Assembly: GCA_004556545.1 (NCBI GenBank)
Contig: SFGO01000038.1
Span: 1 to 21,472, forward strand
Source of the DNA: Clostridiales bacterium
GTDB lineage: Bacteria; Bacillota; Clostridia; Christensenellales; Aristaeellaceae
Length of the DNA stretch: 21,472 nucleotides
Direction: 5' to 3'
The notes beneath the pieces were generated by a model. That model saw only the letters and a list, made by a program, of their open reading frames with translations. It was not told the DNA's origin and made no database searches. The translations under genes were made by a program, and so were the position numbers. Position 1 is the first letter of the stretch; every line of letters starts with the position of its first letter. Below, one piece after another: positions 8,001 through 14,327 of this stretch.

Positions 8001-8587
8001 TAGATTTCCACTTCCGTGCTGCCGTCAGCGGCAATTTTGGTAGTGGTATCGTACAGCAGCGCCGTGAAGCCCACATACGTCTTGGCAAGATTGGCTCCCA
8101 CTTCTTTTTCTGTGTAACCCTTCTTGGTTTCCGTCTTCACCAGCGTGTATTGGTCATTGTCCACATTCTGCTGGTAGTGCTTGACCGTGAAGTTCACCTC
8201 TGCGGGGCTATAGGTAACGGTATACGTTACATCCTGCTGAATGTTCGTCACATTGATGCTGACCACCGCCTGGTTAGGGGTATAGCCAAGCACCGTAGGG
8301 CTGGTGATGTCCTTCATGTAGCTGCTGCCCTTGGCAATGGTCGCCGTCCAGGGGTTAGCCGCCTGACTATTATCGGCAAAAACATAGTTAATCACGATGG
8401 AGTAGGTATCTTTTTCCTCTCCATCCTGCGTGGTTTCCTGTCCGTCTCCCGCATCCTGCGTGGCAGCGCCGTTCACCACGACAGTATTACTATCGGTGGT
8501 ATCCGCGAACACGGTCGCGGGAACCAGCGACAGGATCATCATCAGCGTCAGCACCAGCGCCATGACTTTCTTCAGGCCGTTTCTCAT
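5036..8587 (-). CDS. Large InlB-repeat adhesin with sortase signal, putative pilus tip
   Basis: This is a 1183-aa secreted surface protein. The signal peptide ends after VFA (residue 28). Listeria-Bacteroides/InlB B-type repeats can be seen at about 203-260 (FGGW, TAQW), 485-562 (FDGWYTDPGC, YAYW), 566-633 (FIGWF, YAKW) and about 960-1025 (FVGWFKDEAC). MucBP-like modules lie between them (for example about 130-200 and 713-780). A DUF7601-like isopeptide domain (about 1029-1146; candidates Lys1036, Glu1085, Asn1142) precedes TPDTGV (about 1147-1152), a membrane segment and IRRRKNRED. Its position matches Cpa, the tip adhesin of FCT islands, but no thioester Cys motif was seen. Residues 320-490 are encoded by distinctly AT-rich DNA. 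AAGGAG lies 8 nt before the start. Confidence 0.88.
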   Translation of the reverse strand: MRNGLKKVMALVLTLMMILSLVPATVFADTTDSNTVVVNGAATQDAGDGQETTQDGEEKDTYSIVINYVFADNSQAANPWTATIAKGSSYMKDITSPTVLGYTPNQAVVSINVTNIQQDVTYTVTYSPAEVNFTVKHYQQNVDNDQYTLVKTETKKGYTEKEVGANLAKTYVGFTALLYDTTTKIAADGSTEVEIYYDRNYYLLSLDLKGGYGADPVYARYGATISVDDPTKPGYTFGGWEPSKPDTMPAKDMTLTAQWNAGQATYLVQYLLENANDDDYSYDSSVQRSATVGSSVSGSGDKSYTGFKFDHADQNVTVNGDGTTVVNVYYKRILYEVKFYSKSRMYDRDEYKNLRITAKYGAYIGDKWPTYNESNTWNVDSDTYQSNIQTMPLNGAKFYGPLISSESETAYYYVEVLPGESGTEYNGVIYKEHHHDVSAGSGFTITDEDKYPIDGFTFKEVQAESSWSGKLLYADAKFYYTRNQYELVFDDQYGTKVTERLPFEQVLSESVHYKNNYQPAYPSTLEVGAYVFDGWYTDPGCTKPVDWNAKMPAASVVLYAYWAPVQHTVTFAKNEDEEPEHSENVAHGSTASGYTTTNGNYTFIGWFYKENGVEKAYTTSMQIRKDLELYAKWRSDVMRPYTIYYKLLEEDGTVIATETTGSALAGTTKTFDAKAGDQLYEGYRTGYFPQTNSHSLTMDIDGNNEFTFIYVPKAEVNYTVRYLEKGTNAVLHEEKHESTRDAVVTEKFVTIKGYRPDAYQKRLVLSANENENVLTFWYEKDDTHAPVQIIHWTQHIAGNGYTEYQSSTDLDGVIGQTYTENPLTIPGYIYNTAKSNASGKLTAEGLVLNLYYDRIEYPYEFRFLEQGTDDNVLADPEKGSARYQAQVTQTAKVIPGYTLVSPENQAMNIAIEDPANVANKNVRIFYYTENTVNITYVAVQPAGAGNTLSSYADNNVKAVTGTVEGSIPQPTPTYKFVGWFKDEACTIPVDAAWVDANGKITPQKETLVEGQPAMGYKAAIYYAKFELNAVTVTVRKEVTGNFGDKSKYFKITYGSGENDAIRINHGHSLELPMEVLVNSTLTLTEECEGYAASAICKVGNDTIATASVVYAEAATKKNPTLTFDFSVEGKQLTGDAVIIITNHKDTTPDTGVLLDSLPYILIIACVAAIGAFIVIRRRKNRED

Positions 8588-8634
8588 GTTGGGTTCTCCT
8601 TCCCGTTTCGTTTACTCTTCGAGGCCTTGCGAAG

Positions 8635-9819
8635 TCAGTCCTCGGTGGTGATGGTAACGCGCATTCTCCACGCCAGCCCCATATTGCTTTCGGTCAGCGT
8701 GTAGGTGTGGGTCAGGGTGTTCGTTTCGCCGTCCTGCCAGTCGCCGGTCGGTTCGCCGTCCGCGTTCACGGAGCAGTACTGCCATACGGTGGTGTAGGAG
8801 GTATTCTCAAAGCCGGTCAGCTCGGCGGTCAGGGTAACGGTAGTGCCGATGGTCAGCTCGTCCGCGTCCTTGGAGAAGGTCACATGAACGCTGCGCTCCA
8901 CGGGCGCGGGGACGGGTTCTTCCACGGGCGCTTCAGGCGCTTCCGCCGGTTCTTCGGCAGGATCGGCTTCCGGCTCCTCAGCGGGTTCGTCCGCAGGCGC
9001 TTCCACCGGCTCTTCGTCCGCCGCCGGTTCGGCTTCCGGCTTTTCCGCCTTGGGGGCGCTGTAGCCGTCCACCAGACTGGCCATCACGTAGCCGGTCTTG
9101 CCGTTCGCCGTCACCTTCAGCCAGGCTTCGCCCGCGTCGTTGGTCACGGCTTCGATCACGTCCACATGCGTGCCCTCGGCCAGCTTGTCCACCTTGGGCT
9201 CGCTCTTGGCCGGGCCCTTGCGCAGGTTCACCGCGTTGGTGTTGAGGCAGGGGGTATCCGCCGCGGGCGCTTTCTCTTCGGCAAATTCGAATTTCGCCGT
9301 CAGGATCTTCAGCTCGTCGGAGCCGTCCAGCAGCTCGGCCTCGTCCTTCAGGGTGATGAAGCCCAGCGCGGATGCGTAGAAGTAACCCTCCACCCGCTCG
9401 CCGCCGGCATAGAAGACCGCCTGATAGAGGGAGTACTCGATATCTCCCGCTTCATTATAATAATCCTTCTGCCAGATCACCCGCACGGTGTTCATTCCGG
9501 TGAAGGCGCCCAGCAGCTTGTCCTTCGCGGCGGTCTGATACAGACGGGTGCCGCCGCTGATATAAGCATAGTTGGAGGACAGGGTGGGCACAAACTCCTG
9601 GCTGGTTTCCACCGCAGGCAGCACCGCAGGAATCGTGGGAGCCTGCACGGGCTCCGCAGACGGAACCACCGGTTCCTCCACGTGGGCTGCGGGGATCTCA
9701 GGGATCAGCTCCGCCGGGATCTCCGGAATCGCGGACGCATTTTCCGCGTAGGCGAAGATGCACGTGCTCAGCGCAAGGGCGAGCACCAACATCAGGGCCA
9801 GCAGTTTGTTCATTTTCAT
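8635..9819 (-). CDS. Secreted SH3b-domain protein, first gene of the pilus operon
   Basis: This is a 394-aa exported protein. A signal peptide (about 1-25) and a Pro-rich stretch (to about 75) precede an unassigned folded region (about 80-185). A bacterial SH3 domain follows (about 190-253: NAVNLRKGP, then AWLKVTANGKTGYVMASLV). An acidic Pro/Glu/Ala repeat linker (about 255-310) leads to an Ig-like C-terminal domain (about 315-394, VWQYCSVN). It has no sorting signal or C-terminal membrane segment, so it is either released or held through the SH3b domain, which in this family often binds cell wall. The gap to the adhesin gene is 47 bp with no terminator. AGGAGG lies 7 nt before the ATG. Function in pilus biology is inferred only from linkage. 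Confidence 0.85.
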   Translation of the reverse strand: MKMNKLLALMLVLALALSTCIFAYAENASAIPEIPAELIPEIPAAHVEEPVVPSAEPVQAPTIPAVLPAVETSQEFVPTLSSNYAYISGGTRLYQTAAKDKLLGAFTGMNTVRVIWQKDYYNEAGDIEYSLYQAVFYAGGERVEGYFYASALGFITLKDEAELLDGSDELKILTAKFEFAEEKAPAADTPCLNTNAVNLRKGPAKSEPKVDKLAEGTHVDVIEAVTNDAGEAWLKVTANGKTGYVMASLVDGYSAPKAEKPEAEPAADEEPVEAPADEPAEEPEADPAEEPAEAPEAPVEEPVPAPVERSVHVTFSKDADELTIGTTVTLTAELTGFENTSYTTVWQYCSVNADGEPTGDWQDGETNTLTHTYTLTESNMGLAWRMRVTITTED

Positions 9820-10098
9820 ACCTCTTCCTCCTCTGGCATTTCGGGTGGACTGTGAGCCTCCGCAGGCGCTGATGAACCCCGTCCGCTGCCCGTCTGGTAC
9901 ACAGACAGCCGACAGACCGCGTCCCTCCCTTTCGGGCGAACGCAGATGCGAAGACCCACAGTGACGTCTCGGAACAAAAGCGTATCAGCCCGCCCCCAAA
10001 TCGGTGAGGATGAGCTGCCGCATGTGTGGGATTTTGCCTGGAATGGCATTGCGCAGATTACCGTTTCACAGGCGCTCCGACACGCCTCCTGACTGGAC
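9820..10098 (-). promoter_or_regulatory. Long structured 5' leader of the pilus operon
   Basis: About 280 nt separate the inferred transcription start from the first ATG. The leader is GC-rich and has several short hairpins on the minus strand, among them GTCTG/CAGAC around 9894-9908 and a CCC-GAAA-GGG tetraloop stem near 9928-9937. An open frame across it (9816-10100, minus) has no convincing ribosome binding site. I could not match it to a riboswitch class I know. Regulation by leader RNA is possible but unproven. Confidence 0.4.
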
Positions 10099-10104
10099 AA
10101 AGAT

Positions 10105-10133
10105 AGTATACCACAGGAGCAGCCAAAAGTCTA
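10105..10133 (-). promoter_or_regulatory. Sigma-A promoter of the pilus operon
   Basis: On the minus strand, TAGACT (10128-10133) and TATACT (10105-10110) stand 17 bp apart, and TG one base upstream of the -10 makes an extended -10 element. It is the only good minus-strand promoter seen ahead of the SH3b gene. Confidence 0.65.
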
Positions 10134-10686
10134 CATCCAATCCAATATTTTTAGTGTATTTTCTACTATGATTTCGGGAAAACTGACTTGTTAACATCAT
10201 GTTAACGCTCCCCGCTCTGAAAAGACCGGCCCTCTTAGCGGATTCTTAGCGCCCTTTCAACGTTCCTATTTCAGCGCCCATCCCATAAAACGCGGCTCCC
10301 CTTCCGCATTTGTTGCAAAAAAATAGCCGATTCCACCCCCAAATCGGCTATTTTTTTCACGCATTTTCGACGGAAAATCCATTTTTATGCCCCGTTTATT
10401 CATAATGAATCTCATAATATTTTCTTCCCTTTCCGGCAGGGAATCCCTTGATTTTCAAGCTGTGCAAACGTTTTGCTCTCTTTCTTTCCCTCTCTGAACG
10501 CGCTTATTTTCATGCGTTTACGCCTTCCAAAAACTATGCGCGGGCACGCATAGTTTCAAAAACGCCCCTCTTGACAAATTTCAAAATGCTGTTCCAGCGT
10601 TACTTTTCGGGTTTTTTTTCGCTCTTTTCGAAGCTGTTTCTTCCTATTTATATAGCTCTTCTTTCGCTCGTTTACCGCATCCTCTA
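10134..10686. other. AT-rich intergenic region with inverted repeats, no gene
   Basis: About 550 bp between two divergent promoters. It holds GTTAAC-5 nt-GTTAAC (10190-10206), a perfect terminator (10317-10357), an inverted repeat AAACTATGCG/CGCATAGTTT (10531-10556) and pyrimidine-rich stretches. Short open frames are present, but none has a good ribosome binding site. No known RNA family was recognised. Confidence 0.6.
10317..10357. terminator. Orphan bidirectional intrinsic terminator
   Basis: AAAAAAATAGCCGAT (10317-10331) pairs perfectly with ATCGGCTATTTTTTT (10343-10357) across an 11-nt loop, giving a seven-T run on both strands. The genes on both sides point away from it, so it does not end any visible coding transcript. 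Confidence 0.88.
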
Positions 10687-10716
10687 TTGACAACCGCTTT
10701 TCCCCTGCGGTATCAT
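10687..10716 (+). promoter_or_regulatory. Promoter of larA
   Basis: A consensus TTGACA (10687-10692) is followed after 18 bp by TATCAT (10711-10716). Transcription would begin near 10723, which rules out the in-frame ATGs at 10715 and 10721 and leaves the ATG at 10775. Confidence 0.75.
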
Positions 10717-10774
10717 GCCCATGACAGAAGGAGACATCCCCCCGGCGAAATTCCCTACACAGGAGGCCATCCGC

Positions 10775-12055
10775 ATGCACAAGACCATTCCCATCCCCTA
10801 CTATACCTCCACGCTGAACCTGCACGTGGACGAAGAAAATCTCAAGGCCGTGCTGACGGCGAAGATGCACGGCTTTCACGCCGAAAAATCGCAGGAGCAA
10901 CTGGTGCTGGACGCTTTGGAGCATCCCGTCGGCTCGCCCCGTCTGCGGGAGCTGGCGAGGGACAAGCAGAAAATCGTCATCGTCACCAGCGACCATACCC
11001 GGGCCGTGCCCAGCAAGATCACCCTTCCCCTGCTGCTCAAGGAGATTCGCTCCGGCAATCCGCAGGCCGATATTACCATCCTGATCGCCACCGGCCTGCA
11101 CCGCCCCACCACGGAGGAGGAGCAGCGCCGCATGTTCGGCGACGAGATCGTCGATCACGAAAAAATCGCCATCAACAACGCCTTCGACCCGGAGCAGTTC
11201 GTGGAGCTTTGCACCCTGCCCTCCGGCGCGGTTTTTCAGGTGAACAAGCTGGCCGCCCAGTGCGATCTTCTGATGACGGAGGGCTTTGTGGAGCCGCATT
11301 TCTTCGCGGGCTTTTCCGGCGGACGCAAGAGCATCCTGCCCGGCGTGTGCTCCGAGCGCACGGTCAACGAGAACCACAGCTACAAGGCCGTTTCCCATCC
11401 CCGCTCCAATTCGGGCATGCTGAAGGACAATCCCATCCACGCGGATATGCTCTGCGCCGCCAAAGCCGTGAACGTGCAGTTTATTTTCAATGTGGCGCTG
11501 GACGGCGAAAAGAAGATTGTCGCGGCGTGGGCGGGCGATCTGGAAAAGGCGCACGAGGCCGGAGTGGCGTTCATCCGCCAGTGGTCCCAGTGCCCCGTGG
11601 TCACGGGGGATATCGTCGTCACCAGCAACGGCGGCTATCCGCTGGATCAGAACCTGTACCAGAGCCCCAAGGCCATGGCCACGGCGGAAGCCTGCGCGGG
11701 CGAGGACGGCGTGATCATCATGTGCTGCAGCTGCTGCGACGGCATGGGCGGCGCGCATTTCGGAGAGATTCTCCAGCGGGGCACGCCCGATGAGATCGAC
11801 CGTTACCTGTCCGAGATTCCGCCGCAGAAGACCATCCCCGAGCAGTGGTGCGCGCAGGTGTGCGTGCGCGTGCTGCGCAAGCATCAGGTGATTCTGGTCA
11901 CGACCTTCCTCGACCACGACGAGGTGCGCCGGGCCAACATGATTCCCGCCTCCACCCCGGACGAGGCGCTGGAGATCGCCTACCGGCTCAAGGGCGAACA
12001 CGCCAGCGTGGTGGTCATTCCCGACGGCGTCAGCGTCCTGACGGTGAATGAATAA
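10775..12055 (+). CDS. larA: Nickel-dependent lactate racemase family protein (LarA)
   Basis: This 426-aa protein is close to the 424 aa of Lactiplantibacillus LarA. The enzyme interconverts D- and L-lactate, or related 2-hydroxy acids in paralogues, with a nickel-pincer cofactor in the cytoplasm. Active-site residues line up with a shift of one from the known enzyme: Asp73 and Arg76 (SDHTRAVPS), His109 (ATGLHR), His175 (VEPHFFAGF), Lys185 for cofactor attachment (GGRKSILPG), His201 (NENHS) and Lys299 (YQSPKA). AGGAGG at 10761-10766 lies 8 nt before the ATG. The gene stands alone; the cofactor genes larB, larC and larE are not in this window. The substrate could be a 2-hydroxy acid other than lactate. 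A terminator follows at 12073. Confidence 0.9.
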   Translation: MHKTIPIPYYTSTLNLHVDEENLKAVLTAKMHGFHAEKSQEQLVLDALEHPVGSPRLRELARDKQKIVIVTSDHTRAVPSKITLPLLLKEIRSGNPQADITILIATGLHRPTTEEEQRRMFGDEIVDHEKIAINNAFDPEQFVELCTLPSGAVFQVNKLAAQCDLLMTEGFVEPHFFAGFSGGRKSILPGVCSERTVNENHSYKAVSHPRSNSGMLKDNPIHADMLCAAKAVNVQFIFNVALDGEKKIVAAWAGDLEKAHEAGVAFIRQWSQCPVVTGDIVVTSNGGYPLDQNLYQSPKAMATAEACAGEDGVIIMCCSCCDGMGGAHFGEILQRGTPDEIDRYLSEIPPQKTIPEQWCAQVCVRVLRKHQVILVTTFLDHDEVRRANMIPASTPDEALEIAYRLKGEHASVVVIPDGVSVLTVNE

Positions 12056-12072
12056 ACTTGAAATAGAATGCC

Positions 12073-12104
12073 AAAGGCCCGCTTCCTTGTCGGAGCGGGC
12101 CTTT
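12073..12104. terminator. Shared terminator between larA and icd
   Basis: AAAGGCCCGCT (12073-12083) pairs with AGCGGGCCTTT (12094-12104) across a 10-nt loop, followed by TTTT on the plus strand. It lies between two convergent genes and should serve both. Confidence 0.85.
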
Positions 12105-12120
12105 TCATCTAATATGCTTC

Positions 12121-13314
12121 TTACATTCTGGCCGCAATCGCGTCCATGAACTGGGCGCTGGTCAGGGTTTGCGCCTCGCCCTCGAACAGTCTCGCCAAGT
12201 CGCCGGTCATCTGACCGCCTGCGATGGTATCCAGCGTGGCCTTTTCCAGCCGGTCGGCAAAGGCGCATAGGTCGTCGGTTCCGTCCAGCTCGCCCCGCTT
12301 GCGCAGCGCGCCCGTCCACGCGAAGATGGTCGCTACCGGGTTGGTGCTGGTGTCCTCGCCCTTCAGATAACGGTAGTAGTGCCGCGTGACCGTGCCGTGA
12401 GCCGCTTCGTACTCATACTGGCCGGTGGGCGCTACCAGTACGCTGGTCATCATGGCCAGACTGCCGAAGGCCGTGGCCAGCATATCGCTCATCACGTCGC
12501 CGTCGTAGTTCTTCAGCGCCCAGATGAAGCCGCCCTCGCTGCGGATGACCCGCGCCACCGCGTCGTCGATCAGCGTATAGAAGTAGGTGATGCCCGCTTC
12601 CTCAAAGGCGCGCTTGTAATCCGCCTCGTATACCTCGGCGAAAATATCCTTAAAGCGATGGTCATAGGTCTTGGAAATGGTATCCTTGGCGGAGAACCAG
12701 AGATCCTGCTTCATATCCAGCGCCCGGCGGAAGCAGCTGTGCGCAAACGAAAGGATGCTCTTATCCGTGTTGTGGATGCCCTGAATAATGCCGCTGCCGC
12801 CAAAATCCATGATGGTTTCCCGGGTCTCGCGGCCTTCCTCATCCGTGAAGCAAAGCTCGGCCTTGCCCGGGCCGGGGACGCGGATTTCCGTGTTCTTGTA
12901 CACGTCGCCATAGGCATGACGGGCGATGGTGATGGGCTTTTTCCAGTTGCGGACGCAGGGAGAGATGCCCGGCACCAGAATCGGGGTGCGGAACACCGTG
13001 CCGTCCATCATGGCGCGAATGGTGCCGTTGGGGCTCTTCCACATTTTTTTCAGCCCGTATTCCTCCACCCGCTGGGCGTTGGGCGTGATGGTGGCGCACT
13101 TGACCGCTACGCCCAGCCGCAGGGCCGCGTTGGCGCTGTCCGCCGTCACCTGATCGTCGGTTTCGTCCCGGTGCTTCAGGCCCAGATCGTAGTACGCTGT
13201 TTTCAAGTCTACATAGGGCAAAATCAGCTTATCCTTAATCATCTGCCAGAGGATCCGGGTCATTTCATCGCCGTCCATCTCCACCAGCGGCGTTTTCATC
13301 GCAATTTTCGCCAT
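12121..13314 (-). CDS. icd: NADP-dependent isocitrate dehydrogenase, IDH1-like type
   Basis: This 397-aa cytoplasmic enzyme oxidatively decarboxylates isocitrate to 2-oxoglutarate and makes NADPH. It belongs to the homodimeric type II family, like human IDH1, rather than the E. coli type. Hallmarks are VEMDGDEMTR (11-20), the substrate loop KSPNGTIR (93-100), RHAYGDVY (132-139), Lys210 (SAKDTI), the metal-binding NYDGDVMSD (269-277) and the NADP-binding HGTVTRHY (306-313). The open frame extends upstream, but the start at 13314 is supported by homology and by AAGGAAGGAT just before it. In the region of human Arg132 the sequence reads ISPCVRNWKKP and differs from the IPRLVSGW form. Product 2-oxoglutarate feeds glutamate synthesis; no other TCA gene is nearby. 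Confidence 0.95.
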   Translation of the reverse strand: MAKIAMKTPLVEMDGDEMTRILWQMIKDKLILPYVDLKTAYYDLGLKHRDETDDQVTADSANAALRLGVAVKCATITPNAQRVEEYGLKKMWKSPNGTIRAMMDGTVFRTPILVPGISPCVRNWKKPITIARHAYGDVYKNTEIRVPGPGKAELCFTDEEGRETRETIMDFGGSGIIQGIHNTDKSILSFAHSCFRRALDMKQDLWFSAKDTISKTYDHRFKDIFAEVYEADYKRAFEEAGITYFYTLIDDAVARVIRSEGGFIWALKNYDGDVMSDMLATAFGSLAMMTSVLVAPTGQYEYEAAHGTVTRHYYRYLKGEDTSTNPVATIFAWTGALRKRGELDGTDDLCAFADRLEKATLDTIAGGQMTGDLARLFEGEAQTLTSAQFMDAIAARM

Positions 13315-13381
13315 TGAAAATATCCTTCCTTCCAAACCTTTTTCCAGCCAGCGCCCAAATCGGGCTTTTTCTTCCTTCAGT

Positions 13382-13410
13382 ATTGTAAAAGGACTTCCGG
13401 CGCTTTGCAA
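13382..13410 (-). promoter_or_regulatory. Promoter of icd
   Basis: On the minus strand TTGCAA (13405-13410) and TACAAT (13382-13387) are 17 bp apart, about 68 nt upstream of the icd start. Confidence 0.6.
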
Positions 13411-13448
13411 GCAAAGTGCAGCGAAAGAACAAGCGGTTTTCAAAAGGG

Positions 13449-13477
13449 GTTACAAACGGCTTCATTTCTGGTATAAT
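13449..13477 (+). promoter_or_regulatory. Promoter of the HAD hydrolase gene
   Basis: GTTACA (13449-13454) precedes TATAAT (13472-13477) by 17 bp, with TG at the extended -10 position. Transcription from here excludes the TTG at 13486 and supports the ATG at 13516. Confidence 0.7.
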
Positions 13478-13515
13478 CCTGTGGCTTGAATATGCAAAAG
13501 ATACGGGAGGCTGCT

Positions 13516-14307
13516 ATGATTCGACTGATCGCAACGGATTTGGACGGGACGCTGCTGGAAAAAGGCGGCGCGCTGCCGGAAGGCTTTTATGAGGTGGCGG
13601 ACGAGCTGAAACAAACGGGAATCCTGCTGGTGGCGTCCAGCGGACGGCAGTACGACAATCTGCGCCGGAAATTTCAGCCCATCGCCGGAGAAATGGGCTT
13701 TGTCTGCGAAAACGGCGGCCTGAACGCGCTGGGCCGGGAAATTGTCAGCGTCCATCCCATGGATCGCGCCGCCGTGCTCAGCATTATTCAGACCCTGCAG
13801 GGGCTTGGGCTGAGCGTTCTTCTGAGCGGCGTGCGCTGCTGCTACACCTGGGCAGGCGACCGTTCCTTCTGCGATGAAATGGTGTACGGCCTGCGCAACA
13901 CCATGACCATCGTGGACGATTTTTCTCAGATCGACGATGATTTCATCAAGCTGGCGGCCTATCATCCCGGCACCATCGAGCCCTTTATGGACAGGCTTCA
14001 GCAGAAATGGGGCGCGGCGGTGAACGTGGCTCGCTCCGGCATGGAATGGTGCGATTTCAACCTTTCCAACAAGGGCATGGGGCTGAAGGATCTGATGCGC
14101 AGGCTGAACATCGCCCCGGCGGAAGCCGCCGCCTTCGGCGACAACTACAACGACGAAAGCATGCTCTGCGAGGTCGGCCATCCCTTCCTGATGGAAAGCG
14201 CGGATGCAGGCCTTTGGAAGCCGGGCATCCGCAAATGCAGCCATGTGCTGGACGTATGGCGCGCCATCCTTCAAAACGGCGGCGAGCTGCCGGAAGGAGC
14301 ATTCTGA
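13516..14307 (+). CDS. Cof-type HAD-IIB family phosphatase
   Basis: This 263-aa cytoplasmic phosphatase of the haloacid dehalogenase superfamily, subclass IIB, probably acts on sugar phosphates or similar small phosphoesters. Motif I is ATDLDGTLL with Asp8 as nucleophile and Asp10 as acid/base. Motif II is the Ser of VASSGR (about 39-44). Motif III is the Lys in NLSNKGMGLKDLM, and motif IV is FGDNYNDESML. The cap lies between motifs II and III, as in class IIB. GGGAGG lies 5 nt before the ATG. It is divergent from icd and converges on the DUF5131 gene with only 20 bp between. Substrate cannot be told from sequence. Confidence 0.9.
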   Translation: MIRLIATDLDGTLLEKGGALPEGFYEVADELKQTGILLVASSGRQYDNLRRKFQPIAGEMGFVCENGGLNALGREIVSVHPMDRAAVLSIIQTLQGLGLSVLLSGVRCCYTWAGDRSFCDEMVYGLRNTMTIVDDFSQIDDDFIKLAAYHPGTIEPFMDRLQQKWGAAVNVARSGMEWCDFNLSNKGMGLKDLMRRLNIAPAEAAAFGDNYNDESMLCEVGHPFLMESADAGLWKPGIRKCSHVLDVWRAILQNGGELPEGAF

Positions 14308-14327
14308 CTTTTCTTTTGGCGGGCCGT

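Noticed and set aside
9820..10098. Known riboswitch in the pilus leader
   Set aside because: No conserved core of cobalamin, SAM, TPP or cyclic-di-GMP riboswitches could be recognised by eye.
9816..10100. 94-residue minus-strand open frame in the leader
   Set aside because: Its start codon would lie at the very start of the inferred transcript, no ribosome binding site is seen, and the composition is not protein-like.
10266..10403. 45-residue minus-strand open frame running through the orphan terminator
   Set aside because: No good ribosome binding site, and a perfect terminator lies in its middle.
10448..10690. 80-residue plus-strand open frame, basic and hydrophobic
   Set aside because: It needs a TTG start with a poor ribosome binding site, covers an inverted repeat, and ends at the larA promoter; no family likeness.
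10715..10774. Upstream ATG for larA giving 20 extra residues
   Set aside because: It overlaps the -10 box of the larA promoter, while ATG 10775 has AGGAGG at ideal distance and matches the family length.
13315..13443. N-terminal extension of icd
   Set aside because: It has no family counterpart and covers the icd promoter; the ATG at 13314 fits the family.
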